From Paraplanobispora takensis (GTDB lineage: Bacteria; Actinomycetota; Actinomycetes; Streptosporangiales; Streptosporangiaceae): DNA of 64,000 bases. The position numbers and the translations under genes were made by a program. The stretch covers positions 62,001 to 126,000 of the forward strand of contig NZ_BOOK01000008.1 of assembly GCF_016863195.1 (NCBI RefSeq), in the 5' to 3' direction. The notes beneath the pieces were generated by a model. The model ran no database searches. It was not told the origin of the DNA and worked only from the letters and a program-made list of their open reading frames with translations. Positions 43,735 through 52,595 of the stretch are shown here, one piece after another; position 1 is the stretch's first letter; each line of letters starts with the position of its first letter.

Positions 43735-44982
43735 ATGAGATCCCTCCTGCGCCGCATCGGCATCGACACCCGCTACCTGCTCCTCAGCTTCCCCCTGGCG
43801 GTGATCGCCTTCTGCCTGATGGTCGCCGGCTTCTCGGCCGGCGCCTCGACGGTGGTCGTCTGGATCGGGGTGCCGATCCTGGGCGCGACCTTGATGCTGG
43901 CCCGGGGCTTCGCCGATCTGGAGCGCCGGATGCTGCCCGAGGTGCTGGGCCGTGCGGTGGCCCGGCCGCGCTATCGGCCGGCCCCGCAGAGCGCCGGGTT
44001 CTTGCGCCGGGTGGTCAACCCGCTGACCAGCGGGCAGTCCTGGCTGGACATGCTGTACGGGATCGTGAACTTCCCGGTGGCCGTCGTGACGTTCTGCCTG
44101 ACGGTGACCTGGTGGGCCGGGACGGTCTTCGGGCTGACCTATCCGGTCTACGGGTGGATCCTGGAGGCGATCCCGGACAACAACGGCCTGCCGGAGCTGC
44201 TCGGGCTGGGCGACAGCGCCCTGACGGGTGTGGTGTTCAACACCGCGATCGGCGTGCTGTTCGCGATCACGCTGCCGATGGTGGTCCGCGGTGCGGCGCT
44301 GGTGCAGTCGGGGCTCAGCCGGGCCATGCTGACCGGCGTGGCCGAGCTGCACGAGCGCATCGACGATCTGGCCGAGGGACGGGCCGCGGCGGTCTCGGCC
44401 GAGGCCAACGCGCTGCGCAAGCTGGAGCGCGACATCCACGACGGGCCGCAGCAGCGCCTGGTCTCCCTGGCCATGGACCTCTCGCGTGCCCAGCGCCAGC
44501 TCAAGCGCGACCCGCAGGCCGTCGAGCGGATGCTCTCGGAGGCCATCACCTCCACCAGGGAGACCCTGGACGAGCTGCGCGCCCTGTCGCGCGGCATCGC
44601 CCCGCCGATCCTGACCGACCGCGGCCTGACCCCGGCGCTGGCCGCGCTGGCCGGCCGCTGCACCGTCCCGGTCGAGCTGGACGTCCAGGTGGAGGGGCGC
44701 TTCGCCGCCGCGGTGGAGAACACCGTCTACTTCGTGGTCGCCGAGACCCTGACCAACATCGCCAAGCACAGCCACGCCACCGTCTGCACGGTCACCCTGA
44801 GCAAGACCGGTGGCGTCCTGATGCTCACGATCGGGGATGATGGGGTCGGCGGCGCACACGTCGCCAAGGGACACGGCCTGTCCGGCCTCGCCGACCGCCT
44901 GCGGGCGGTGGACGGCGAGCTGTCGGTGAACTCCCCGGTGGGCGGGCCGACGGTGATCGTGGCGGAGGTTCCGTGCGGATAG
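43735..44982 (+). CDS. Sensor histidine kinase, HisKA_3 (NarX/DesK-type)
   Basis: This is a 415-residue membrane kinase. Four hydrophobic helices form two pairs (residues of about 12-60 and 110-200). The dimerisation and phospho-acceptor segment is LERDIHDGPQQRLVSLAMDL (His in RDIHDGPQ). The ATPase part has ENTVYFVVAETLTNIAKHS and the GDDGVGGA and GHGLSGLADR boxes. It signals to the response regulator encoded next, which overlaps it by 10 bp. No ribosome site precedes ATG 43735 and a TAGCGT sits near -15, so the mRNA may be leaderless. The signal is unknown. Confidence 0.95.
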   Translation: MRSLLRRIGIDTRYLLLSFPLAVIAFCLMVAGFSAGASTVVVWIGVPILGATLMLARGFADLERRMLPEVLGRAVARPRYRPAPQSAGFLRRVVNPLTSGQSWLDMLYGIVNFPVAVVTFCLTVTWWAGTVFGLTYPVYGWILEAIPDNNGLPELLGLGDSALTGVVFNTAIGVLFAITLPMVVRGAALVQSGLSRAMLTGVAELHERIDDLAEGRAAAVSAEANALRKLERDIHDGPQQRLVSLAMDLSRAQRQLKRDPQAVERMLSEAITSTRETLDELRALSRGIAPPILTDRGLTPALAALAGRCTVPVELDVQVEGRFAAAVENTVYFVVAETLTNIAKHSHATVCTVTLSKTGGVLMLTIGDDGVGGAHVAKGHGLSGLADRLRAVDGELSVNSPVGGPTVIVAEVPCG

Positions 44983-45620
44983 TCGTGGCCGACGACGCTG
45001 TGCTGATCAGGGAGGGCCTGATCAGGCTGCTGGAGGAGTTCGGTTGCGAGGTGGTGGCGGCGGTCGGCGACGGTGACGCTCTCGTGGCGGCCGTCGCCGA
45101 GCACCGCCCGGACGTGTCGGTGGTGGACGTGCGGATGCCGCCCGGCTTCACCGACGAGGGGCTGCGGGCCGCGGTCGAGGCGCGGCGGCGGGTGCCGGGG
45201 GCCCCGGTGCTGATCCTGTCCCAGTACGTGGAGGTGTCCTATGCGGACGACCTGCTCGCCGACGCCCGCGGGGCGGTGGGCTATCTGCTCAAGGACCGCG
45301 TCGTCGACGTCGACGACTTCATGGGGGGCCTGCGCGCGGTCGCGGCCGGCGGCACGGTCTTCGACCCGCAGGTGGTGGCCCAGCTGATGGTACGGCGCCG
45401 CCGCGACGACCCGCTGGCCTCCCTCACCCCCCGGGAGCGCGAGGTCCTCGGCCTGATGGCGGAGGGCAGGTCGAACCCGGCCATCGGCCGTCAGCTGGTG
45501 ATCAGCGACGGCGCGGTGGAGAAGCACATCCGCAGCATCTTCGCCAAGCTCGGCCTGCACGCCGAGGACGGCGACCAGCACCGCCGGGTCCTGGCGGTGC
45601 TGGCCTACCTGCGCTCCTGA
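44973..45620 (+). CDS. NarL/LuxR-family response regulator
   Basis: This protein has 215 residues. The receiver domain has the acidic pair in VVADDAVLIREG, the phospho-Asp in SVVDVRMPPG and Lys in GYLLKDRV. The C-terminal LuxR helix-turn-helix reads LTPREREVLGLMAEGRSNPAI and VEKHIRSIFAKLGL. It is the partner of the kinase, overlapping by 10 bp from a GTG start. The palindrome at 43659 is a plausible autoregulatory target. Confidence 0.95.
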   Translation: MRIVVADDAVLIREGLIRLLEEFGCEVVAAVGDGDALVAAVAEHRPDVSVVDVRMPPGFTDEGLRAAVEARRRVPGAPVLILSQYVEVSYADDLLADARGAVGYLLKDRVVDVDDFMGGLRAVAAGGTVFDPQVVAQLMVRRRRDDPLASLTPREREVLGLMAEGRSNPAIGRQLVISDGAVEKHIRSIFAKLGLHAEDGDQHRRVLAVLAYLRS

Positions 45621-45629
45621 GAGGACGCC

Positions 45630-46628
45630 ATGCAGGCCCACGACCTGTCGGCCGGTGGCGAGGTGCTGGCCCGCGTGCACGACACGGCCCGTACGGCGGC
45701 GCGGCTGCACGGCCTGGCCGGCGCCGAGGTCACGCTGATCAACGTCTCGGAGAACGCCACCTTCCGGGTGGAGGACCCGGCGACCGGGACCCGCGCGATC
45801 CTGCGGGTGCACCGGCTCGGCTACCACTCCGTCCCGGCGATCGCCTCCGAGCTGGCCTGGCTGGAGGCGCTGCGCGAGCAGGCCGGGGTCAGGACCCCCG
45901 GGGTGATCCCCGCCCCGGACGGCTCCCGGGTGCTGACCGTCCCCGGCGAGCGGCCCCGCGAGTGCGTCATGTTCGAGTTCCTGCCCGGGACGGAGCCGCC
46001 GCAGGAGCGCCTGGTCGAGGACTTCGAGCTGCTCGGCGAGGTCACCGCGCGGATGCACCGGCACGCGCGGACCTGGCGCCGACCGGCCGGGTTCACCCGT
46101 TTCCACTGGGACTACGACGCGGCCCTGGGGAGCGAGTCCCGCTGGGGGCGCTGGCAGGACGGCCTGGGCATGGACACCGAGGCGCCGGCCGTACTGGACC
46201 GGCTGGACAAGGAGCTGCGCGAGCGGCTGCACCGCTTCGGCCGCGGCCCCGGCCGCTACGGCCTGATCCACGCGGACCTGCGCCTGGCCAACCTGCTGAC
46301 CACCGGGGACGGGCCGCCCAGCGTCATCGACTTCGACGACTGCGGCTTCGGCTGGTATCTCTACGATCTGGCCGCGGCGCTCAGCTTCATCGAGCACCAC
46401 CCGCTGGTCCCGGAGATGATCGAGGCGTGGCTGCGGGGCTATCGGACCGTGCTCGCCCTCCCCGCCGAGGAGGAGGCCGAGATCTGGACGTTCGTCATGT
46501 TCCGCCGCCTGCTGCTGGTCGCCTGGATCGGCACCCACACCGGGGTGGACATCGCCGCCGAGCTCGGCGCGGGTTACACCGCCGGCACCTGCGAGCTGGC
46601 CGAACGCTATCTGACGGGCGCCCTCTGA
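45630..46628 (+). CDS. Aminoglycoside phosphotransferase-fold kinase
   Basis: This is a 332-residue protein of the APH/choline/homoserine kinase fold. Residues such as NVSENATFRVEDPATGTRAILRVHR form the nucleotide lobe. The catalytic Brenner motif is LIHADLRLANLL, and the metal-binding DFD follows in VIDFDDCGFGWYLYDLA. The closest resemblance is to SrkA/YihE-like or homoserine-kinase-like proteins rather than true resistance enzymes. It follows the response regulator by 9 bp, so it is co-transcribed with the two-component system. The substrate is unknown. Confidence 0.88.
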   Translation: MQAHDLSAGGEVLARVHDTARTAARLHGLAGAEVTLINVSENATFRVEDPATGTRAILRVHRLGYHSVPAIASELAWLEALREQAGVRTPGVIPAPDGSRVLTVPGERPRECVMFEFLPGTEPPQERLVEDFELLGEVTARMHRHARTWRRPAGFTRFHWDYDAALGSESRWGRWQDGLGMDTEAPAVLDRLDKELRERLHRFGRGPGRYGLIHADLRLANLLTTGDGPPSVIDFDDCGFGWYLYDLAAALSFIEHHPLVPEMIEAWLRGYRTVLALPAEEEAEIWTFVMFRRLLLVAWIGTHTGVDIAAELGAGYTAGTCELAERYLTGAL

Positions 46629-46723
46629 CAGAGCCGTCTGACGGATGTCACCCGCCGGAACCGGGCGAATAGATTAACGCGGCTCATCATGACAGGCGGT
46701 TCCCCCCTTGTTAGCTTGACACG

Positions 46724-47104
46724 ATGCTGAGCCGAGGAAGGCTGTCGTGCCAGGCCTGCGGGGCCGTAGACGACACCCGGCCGGACGTCCCCGGGCGGGA
46801 CTGCGCGCCGCGTGCGATCCCGCCGCGGACGTTCGCCGCGGCGCTGCCCCTGACCCGCGCCCTCACGCTGCGCGAACGTGCCATCTTCGAACTGCTCGGG
46901 CACGGCTACGACAACCGGTCCATCTCCCGCGCGCTGGAGATCAGCGAACGCACGGTCAAGCGCCATGTCACGGCGATCCTCGGCAAGCTGAACCTGCAGT
47001 CCCGCCTGCAGGCCGGGCTCGTCGCGCTGATCGTCTCCACCTGGCCGGCGGAGAGCGCGGCCTGGCCCGAAGGTCTTATGGACCCGCAGTTCGATTTCCA
47101 GTGA
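46724..47104 (+). CDS. Small LuxR-type helix-turn-helix regulator
   Basis: This protein has 126 residues. An N-terminal Cys-containing segment (LSCQACGAVDDT, then RDCAPRA) is followed by a LuxR DNA-binding domain: LTLRERAIFELLGHGYDNRSI and RTVKRHVTAILGKLNL. There is no receiver domain, so it is an orphan regulator; the Cys cluster could sense redox or metal, but this is speculation. The ATG is preceded by cttgacacg without a clear ribosome site. It heads the block leading to the SARP gene and is probably a regulator of the peptide cluster. Confidence 0.88.
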   Translation: MLSRGRLSCQACGAVDDTRPDVPGRDCAPRAIPPRTFAAALPLTRALTLRERAIFELLGHGYDNRSISRALEISERTVKRHVTAILGKLNLQSRLQAGLVALIVSTWPAESAAWPEGLMDPQFDFQ

Positions 47105-47139
47105 CATTTAACCTTCAATCTTCTATTTCGGAGCGAAGC

Positions 47140-47328
47140 ATGACTTTCGATGCGCTCGCCGAACTACGCCGTGCCGGCAACCCGGTGGACCTGCTCTCCG
47201 ACGGGCAGCGCGCGGTTCTCGCCCGGCTCACCGAGCCCGAGGTACGGGTCCTGATATCCGTCAAGGAACGACTGGACGCGGCCTCCGACAGCGAGGTGGA
47301 GGGGCACGTGTCGGTCAAGGTCGTGTGA
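47140..47328 (+). CDS. 62-residue protein resembling 'aroma-sacti cluster' domain proteins
   Basis: This is a small acidic protein from ATG 47140 (GGAG 6-10 bp ahead): TFDALAELRRAGNPVDLLSD, then LTEPEVRVLISVKERLDA and a VEGH segment. The pattern NPVDLL...LT.EEV..L.SVKERLDA..DVEGH is one I associate from memory with small actinobacterial proteins named aroma-sacti cluster domain proteins, which occur near radical SAM peptide maturases. A radical SAM gene lies 7 kb away. It could be a peptide-binding helper or even a substrate. It has no Cys, so it is unlikely to be a sactipeptide itself. Confidence 0.7.
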   Translation: MTFDALAELRRAGNPVDLLSDGQRAVLARLTEPEVRVLISVKERLDAASDSEVEGHVSVKVV

Positions 47329-47329
47329 G

Positions 47330-49363
47330 GTGGGCCCGGCTCGCGCGCTCCCCGGCGAGGCGGGGCCCGCCGTGCCGAGGCTCGGGATCCTCGGTCCCCT
47401 GCGGGTGCTGGGAGAGGGCCTCCCGCTGGATCTCGGGCCGCGCAAGCAGCGGCTCGTACTGGCGGCCCTGCTCTGCAACGCCAACGCGCCGGTGCCGGTC
47501 GAGGCGCTCATCGACGCGCTGTGGGAGGACGGTCCGCCCCGGACGGCCAGGAAGAACCTGCAGGTCTACGTGTCCGCGCTGCGCGGCCTGCTCGGCGCCA
47601 CGCCGGCCGGGCCCCGCATCGTCCACGACATGGGCGGCTACGTGCTGACGGCCGATGAGACGGAGCTGGACTGGCTGCGGTTCGAGAGGAAGGCACGCGA
47701 GGGCCGGCGGCTCCGCCGCGGCGATCCGGCCGGCGGGCCGTACGGCGCGGTCGAGACGTACGGCGCGGTCGAGACGTACGGCGCGGTCGAGACGTACGGC
47801 GCGGTCGAGGCGCACGGCGCGGTCGAGACGTACGTCGCGGGCGGCGAGCCGGACGGCGGCGCGGCGCGGGCCCTGCGCGAGGCGCTCGCCCTGTGGCGCG
47901 GGCCCGCACTGGAGGGCATGCGCGACGTCGGGCTCATCGACCGGGCCGCGCAGCGGCTGGACAACGGCTTTCTCGCCGTCTTCGAGGACTGGGCGGAGCT
48001 GGAGCTGGCCCGGGGCGCCTCGCCGGACGTGGCCGAGCGGATCGCCGCGGTGGCGCAGCGGCACCCCGTCCGCGAGCGGCTGCGCATGACCCAGATGATC
48101 GCGCTGAGCCAGCTCGGCCGGCGCACCGAGGCGCTGGCCGTCTTCGACGAGCTGCGCCGCTCGCTGGCCGACGAGTTCGGCCTGACCCCCGGCCCGGCAC
48201 TGGCCGGGCTGCACCGGTCGCTGCTCGACGACCACGAGTCACGGGCGCGCCTGACGGCGCCGCGCCCGGCCGTGGCCCATCTGCTGCCCCGGGAGGCGCA
48301 CGCCTTCTCCGGACGCGAGGACCAGCGGCGCACGCTGGTGGACGCGCTGGCCCACGCGGGCGAGCGGCTCATCGTGGTCGCGGGACCGGTCGGGGTCGGG
48401 AAGACGGCCCTGGCGGTCTCCGCCGCCCACCGGCTGCGCGAGCATTTCCCGCACGGGTGCCATTTCGTGCGGCTCCGCCGGGAGGACGGCACGCCCCGGC
48501 CACCGGCCCAGATCGTGTCCCAGCTCCTGTGGTCGGCGGGCATCCCGGGCGCGGTCGATCCGGCGGATCCGGCGGAGACGCACGCGGCCTGGCAGCGCTG
48601 GCTCGCCGGGCACCGGGCGCTGGTCGTGCTCGACGACGCGCGCCGCGAGCCGGAGATCCGGCCGCTGCTGCCGGACGCCGGGGACAGCGCCGTGATCGTC
48701 ACCGCCCGGACGAGGCTGGCGGGGCTCGGCTGCTGCCACCGGGCGACCCTGCCGGCGTTCAGCAGCGCCGAGGCGCTCGGCCTGCTCCGGCGGATCGTCG
48801 GCCGGCACCGGGTCGACGGCGACGAGCTGTCCGCCCGGCGCATCGTGACCGCGGTGGGCCTGCTGCCGCTGGCCGTGCGGGTGGCCGGTGAGAGGCTGGC
48901 CCTGTTCGACCACGTGCCGCTGCGGGACTTCCTGCGGCGCCTCGAAGGCGCCCGGAGCCCGCTCGACGAGCTGGCGGTCGGCGATGTGTCCGTCCGGGCC
49001 CGGCTGGCCGAGGCGGTGGCCGACCTCCCGCCGCCGGACGGCTGCGCCCTGCGGCGCCTGGGCGCCCTCCCACAGGGCCGCTTCACCGTGCACGAGGCCG
49101 CCGAGGCGCTGGAGGCCGGGGAGGAGGCGGCCCTGCGCGCGCTGGAGTCCCTGCTGGAGGCCGGCGTCGTCGCGGTGCCGTACGCCGATCCGCAGGCCGG
49201 GACGGCCCTCTACGAGATGCCGGTCCTCATCCACGCCTACGCGCGGGAGCTCGCGGAAGGGGAGGGACCGTCACCTCATCCGGGGGAGACCGGGGTTTCG
49301 CAGGGGACCGGGGCCTCGCCGGCACCCGGGAGCGGGACCGGCCTCCCCGCGGCCACGGCCTGA
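47330..49363 (+). CDS. AfsR/SARP-family regulator (OmpR HTH, BTAD, AAA/NB-ARC)
   Basis: This protein has 677 residues. It starts 1 bp after the preceding stop (GTG 47330; GTG 47375 is an alternative). Residues of about 17-110 form the OmpR-like DNA-binding domain (LGILGPLRVLGEGLPLDLG, RKQRLVLAALL). A bacterial transcriptional activator domain follows (LRRSLADEFGLTPGPALAGL), then a P-loop ATPase with VAGPVGVGKTALAVSAAH and VVLDDARR. SARPs activate antibiotic and peptide gene clusters by binding direct repeats. Between the HTH and BTAD an 18-bp repeat adds five copies of YGAVET. The 3' end overlaps the convergent glycosyltransferase gene by 88 bp. It probably controls the neighbouring peptide operons. 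Confidence 0.93.
   Translation: MGPARALPGEAGPAVPRLGILGPLRVLGEGLPLDLGPRKQRLVLAALLCNANAPVPVEALIDALWEDGPPRTARKNLQVYVSALRGLLGATPAGPRIVHDMGGYVLTADETELDWLRFERKAREGRRLRRGDPAGGPYGAVETYGAVETYGAVETYGAVEAHGAVETYVAGGEPDGGAARALREALALWRGPALEGMRDVGLIDRAAQRLDNGFLAVFEDWAELELARGASPDVAERIAAVAQRHPVRERLRMTQMIALSQLGRRTEALAVFDELRRSLADEFGLTPGPALAGLHRSLLDDHESRARLTAPRPAVAHLLPREAHAFSGREDQRRTLVDALAHAGERLIVVAGPVGVGKTALAVSAAHRLREHFPHGCHFVRLRREDGTPRPPAQIVSQLLWSAGIPGAVDPADPAETHAAWQRWLAGHRALVVLDDARREPEIRPLLPDAGDSAVIVTARTRLAGLGCCHRATLPAFSSAEALGLLRRIVGRHRVDGDELSARRIVTAVGLLPLAVRVAGERLALFDHVPLRDFLRRLEGARSPLDELAVGDVSVRARLAEAVADLPPPDGCALRRLGALPQGRFTVHEAAEALEAGEEAALRALESLLEAGVVAVPYADPQAGTALYEMPVLIHAYARELAEGEGPSPHPGETGVSQGTGASPAPGSGTGLPAATA
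47741..47830 (+). repeat. 18-bp in-frame tandem repeat, five copies
   Basis: Unit tacggcgcggtcgagacg is repeated at 47741, 47759, 47777, 47795 and 47813, with small changes in the last two copies. It encodes hexapeptides YGAVET/HGAVET inside the SARP regulator. Confidence 0.9.
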
Positions 49364-50487
49364 ACGATGTCGGCCGCCCGCCCGCCGCCGTCGGCCGCCG
49401 CGAGCCGGCGGCCGATCTCCGCGGCCCGGGCCCTCCTGCCGCGGTCCCGCCACACGGACACCAGGACCTCGACGGGATCGCGGTCCAGGTCGTCCGGCAC
49501 GCCGGCGGCGACGCCCGCGCGCACGCACGCCCCGGCCAGCAGCGGCTGCTCGGAGCCGGCCGGTGACACGCCCAGCGGACGGCCGCGCAGCAGTGCGTTC
49601 AGCACGGGCGCCGAGGTCCCGCTGGTGAGCACCAGCCCGGCCCGCTCGATCAGCGGCCCCATCCACGGCTCGCGCACGACCACGAGATCGGCGCCCGGGG
49701 CGGGCTGCGGATCCCGCGAGCGACCCAGCTCCACGACGGCCTGGAAGGGCCCGCCGGTGAAGGCGGCGTTCAGCCGCGGCCACGGGCTCGTGCCGCCGAA
49801 GATCCGGCCGAGGTGGACGTAGACGACGGGCTTGCCCACCCGCGCCAGGCGGTCCAGGATCCGGGCGAGCCCGTCCGGATCGGGAGCGGGCTCCCACGAG
49901 CACGGCCCCACGTGGTGCGCCCGCTCGGGCAGCACCGCGCCGGGGAACTCCAGGACGGGGTCGCCCCGCAGCAGCAGCGCGGCCCCGAGCAGCGGGTGTC
50001 CGCCGTCGCGCGGCGCCAGCCCCAGCCGCTCCCGGGAGCGGCGATAGGCGGCGAGCATCTCCCGCGATCTCCACAGCCGCGCGGCCGGCAGCGCGGGCTC
50101 CGCGCCGCCGCCCGACCGGTACTCCCACAGGTGCGCCGCGAGCCCGGCCACCACCACGGGCAGGTCGAGCCGCTCGCCCGCCAGCAGCGCCCCGTGGCAC
50201 AGCACCGACGTCAGCAGCAGGCCGGCGCCCACTTCGCGGGCCGCCCGCAGGATCGCGTGATGCTGGCCCGTCTCCTCCCGCATCCAGCGCGCGACGCTGA
50301 ACGCGGCGGGCCGCGCGCCGTAGTCCCGCGCGGCCAGGAAGGGGAGACCGGCCCCGGTCACCGGGGCCCGGGCCGCACCGCCGCCCAGGACGTGCACGTC
50401 GGCTCCCCGGCGGCGCAGCTCACTGCCGATCGCGATCGCGGGGTACAGATAGCCGGGGTCGCTCAGCGGGCAGAGCAGGACCTTCAT
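49276..50487 (-). CDS. GT1 (UGT/MGT-like) glycosyltransferase of the peptide cluster
   Basis: This 403-residue protein has the GT-B fold of the macrolide-type UGTs. It begins MKVLLCPLSDPGYLYPAIAIGSELRRRGADV and later has the nucleotide-sugar half with KPVVYVHLGRIFGGTSPW, VVVREPWMGPLIERAGLVLT and LTSGTSAPVLNALLRGRPL, the last in the position of the H-x-G-x-x-T-x-x-E/D-Q region. The usual His-Gly of this site is Ser-Gly here. It is the last gene of the operon, its ATG overlapping the oligopeptidase stop (ATGA). It probably adds a sugar to the peptide (Ser, Tyr or Cys) or to a product made from it. Confidence 0.9.
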   Translation of the reverse strand: MKVLLCPLSDPGYLYPAIAIGSELRRRGADVHVLGGGAARAPVTGAGLPFLAARDYGARPAAFSVARWMREETGQHHAILRAAREVGAGLLLTSVLCHGALLAGERLDLPVVVAGLAAHLWEYRSGGGAEPALPAARLWRSREMLAAYRRSRERLGLAPRDGGHPLLGAALLLRGDPVLEFPGAVLPERAHHVGPCSWEPAPDPDGLARILDRLARVGKPVVYVHLGRIFGGTSPWPRLNAAFTGGPFQAVVELGRSRDPQPAPGADLVVVREPWMGPLIERAGLVLTSGTSAPVLNALLRGRPLGVSPAGSEQPLLAGACVRAGVAAGVPDDLDRDPVEVLVSVWRDRGRRARAAEIGRRLAAADGGGRAADIVQAVAAGRPVPLPGAGEAPVPCETPVSPG

Positions 50488-52592
50488 ATCCTCAGCCCGA
50501 GGTGCGCGGCCAGGAACGCCAGACAGTCGGCCTGCAGGGCGACCGTCCGGGAGAGCGCCCGCTCGCCGTGGCCAACGTCCCGTTCGTGCCGGAGCAGCAC
50601 GGGCCCGGGTCCCGGCGAGGCGTGCTGCAGCGCGGCGCACATCTTGCGCGCGTGCAGGGGGTCCACCCGGGTGTCGGTCTCCGCGACGGTGAAGAGCACG
50701 GGGGGATACGCCGTCCCGGCGCGCACGTGGTGATAGGGGGAGTAGGCCAGCAGCGTCCGCAGCCCGCCCGCCTCGTCCGCGCTGCCGTACTCGGGCCGCC
50801 AGCTCGGGCCGAGCCCGTGCAGCTCGTAGCGGGCCATGTCCAGCAGCGGGGACATGCACACCGCGGCCGCGTACTTCTCCGGGTGCTGTGTGATCGCGGC
50901 GCCCACCAGGAGCCCGCCGTTGGATCCGCCCATGATCCCGAGCCGGTCGCGGCCCGTCCACCCGGCCTCGACGAGATGGTCGGCGGCGGCGGCGAAGTCG
51001 TCGAAGACGTTCTGCTTGTGCGCGCCGCGGCCGGCGTGATGCCACTCCTCGCCCTCCTCCCCTCCGCCGCGCAGGCACGCCACCGCCCAGACACCGCCCG
51101 CCCGCACCCACGCCAGCGCCTCGGGCGAGTACGCGGGCACGACCGGGGCGCCGAACCCGCCGTAACCGGTGAGGACGGCCGGTCGCGGGCGGTCCGGGCG
51201 GCCCTCGGGGGACAGGACGAACATCCGGACCGTGGTTCCGTCGGCGGACCGGAACGCCACGTGGCGGGTGCGCGCGCCCGCGGTGACGACCGCGGAGGGG
51301 CGGCGGCGCCACGGCCGGGTCACCCCCGTCCGCCCGTCGTAGTGCAGGACCGTCCACGGCGTGAGGTGGTCGGAGTAGGAGAACCACGCCTCGTGGCCTC
51401 CCTCACGGCTCACCACGAGACCTCCGGCCGATCCGGCGCCCGGCAGGGGCACCGTGCCGACCTGTGTCCCGTCGGTCAGATCGTGGACGGTGATCTCGCT
51501 GACGGCGTGCCGTACCCACGAGGCGAGTCCCAGCGGGCGCGGCAGCCGCGCGCCGGTGAGCACGGCGAAGTCCGTGAGCACCGATCCCGGACGCTCGGCG
51601 ATCAGCTCCCGCCACCCGCCGCCGGCGGTCGAGGGGGTCGCGGTCATGACGCGCCCGTACGGCGCGCCTCGCGTGGTCCTCAGCCAGATCGCAGACCCGG
51701 CGCCGGCACCCGGGGGGATGCACAGCCTGGTGTGCCCGCGCACCCCCTCCTGCACCGGGCGCAGCGCGGGCGCGTGCCAGGGGCCGGCGGTCAGGTCCGC
51801 CAGCCAGACCTCGGTGTCCCGGTCGGTGCCCTGGGTCGCGACGACGCTGAGCCAGCGCCCGTCGGCGGTGAGGCTCACCGTGTAGAACTGGGCCCCGTCC
51901 CGGCCCTCCCCGAAGATCATGATGTCCTCGTCGGGGTGGGATCCGACCCGGTGCAGGAAGACCCGGCGGTGATAGCGCTCCTCGCCCGGGTGCGGCCCGG
52001 GGGGCAGCCGCCGCACATAGTAGAAGTGCGTGCCGCCGGGCAGCCAGGCGACGGCCGAACGCCGGACCCGGTCGATCGGCCCGTCCAGCACGCGCCCGGT
52101 GGCGGTGTCCATGACCCACAGCCGGGACTCCTCCGTGCCGTTGGAGGAGAGCTGGTAGGCCAGCAGGTCCCCCTCGACGGAGGGACGCCAGGTGTCCAGC
52201 ACCGTCAGCCCCGCCGGGTCCAGCTCCGCGGGGTCGACCAGCGGGCGGTCCCGCCCGTGCGAGGCGACCATGAGCCTCGGGTGCTCCCCGCCGGCGGGCC
52301 GCCGGGAGAAGAAGCTCCTCCCGCCGCGCGTCACGGGAGGGGAGTGGAGGTCCACGGCGTGCAGGGAGGCCAGCCTCCTGTGCCAGCGCTCGGCCCGCCA
52401 CGCCGGGCGGCTGGCGGCGTAGAGCTCCTCCTGGGCGCTCAGCCAGGCGCCCGTGCGGGGGTCGGCGCCGTCCTCCAGCCACCGGTACGGGTCCCGGACG
52501 GCCAGGCCGTGCCGCTCCTCGACGAGAGCCAGGCGTTCGGCGTCCGGATACCGGGGCGTGCCGCCGCCCGCCGTGTCACTCCTCATGGTCAT
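50484..52592 (-). CDS. S9 prolyl oligopeptidase, candidate leader peptidase
   Basis: This 702-residue cytosolic serine peptidase has an N-terminal seven-bladed propeller (HGLAVRDPYRWLEDGADPRT at the start) and a C-terminal alpha/beta hydrolase domain. The triad is Ser557 (MGGSNGGLLVG), Asp644 (DTRVDPLHARK) and His675 (DVGHGER), spaced almost as in porcine prolyl oligopeptidase (554/641/680). Such enzymes cut small peptides after Pro and remove leaders in some class III lanthipeptide pathways. The precursor here has a Pro directly before its Cys-rich core. The gene sits 3 bp after the MFS gene and overlaps the glycosyltransferase. Confidence 0.95.
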   Translation of the reverse strand: MTMRSDTAGGGTPRYPDAERLALVEERHGLAVRDPYRWLEDGADPRTGAWLSAQEELYAASRPAWRAERWHRRLASLHAVDLHSPPVTRGGRSFFSRRPAGGEHPRLMVASHGRDRPLVDPAELDPAGLTVLDTWRPSVEGDLLAYQLSSNGTEESRLWVMDTATGRVLDGPIDRVRRSAVAWLPGGTHFYYVRRLPPGPHPGEERYHRRVFLHRVGSHPDEDIMIFGEGRDGAQFYTVSLTADGRWLSVVATQGTDRDTEVWLADLTAGPWHAPALRPVQEGVRGHTRLCIPPGAGAGSAIWLRTTRGAPYGRVMTATPSTAGGGWRELIAERPGSVLTDFAVLTGARLPRPLGLASWVRHAVSEITVHDLTDGTQVGTVPLPGAGSAGGLVVSREGGHEAWFSYSDHLTPWTVLHYDGRTGVTRPWRRRPSAVVTAGARTRHVAFRSADGTTVRMFVLSPEGRPDRPRPAVLTGYGGFGAPVVPAYSPEALAWVRAGGVWAVACLRGGGEEGEEWHHAGRGAHKQNVFDDFAAAADHLVEAGWTGRDRLGIMGGSNGGLLVGAAITQHPEKYAAAVCMSPLLDMARYELHGLGPSWRPEYGSADEAGGLRTLLAYSPYHHVRAGTAYPPVLFTVAETDTRVDPLHARKMCAALQHASPGPGPVLLRHERDVGHGERALSRTVALQADCLAFLAAHLGLRI

Positions 52593-52595
52593 CTC

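Noticed and set aside
45630-46628. Aminoglycoside resistance gene
   Set aside because: It has the APH fold, but the sequence is closer to housekeeping SrkA/homoserine-kinase-like proteins and it sits behind a two-component system. No resistance context is present.
47741-47830. Tandem repeats as a CRISPR array
   Set aside because: The units are directly adjacent with no unique spacers, they are in frame inside a gene, and no cas genes are present. The same holds for the 1208, 18704, 30961 and 61343 repeats.
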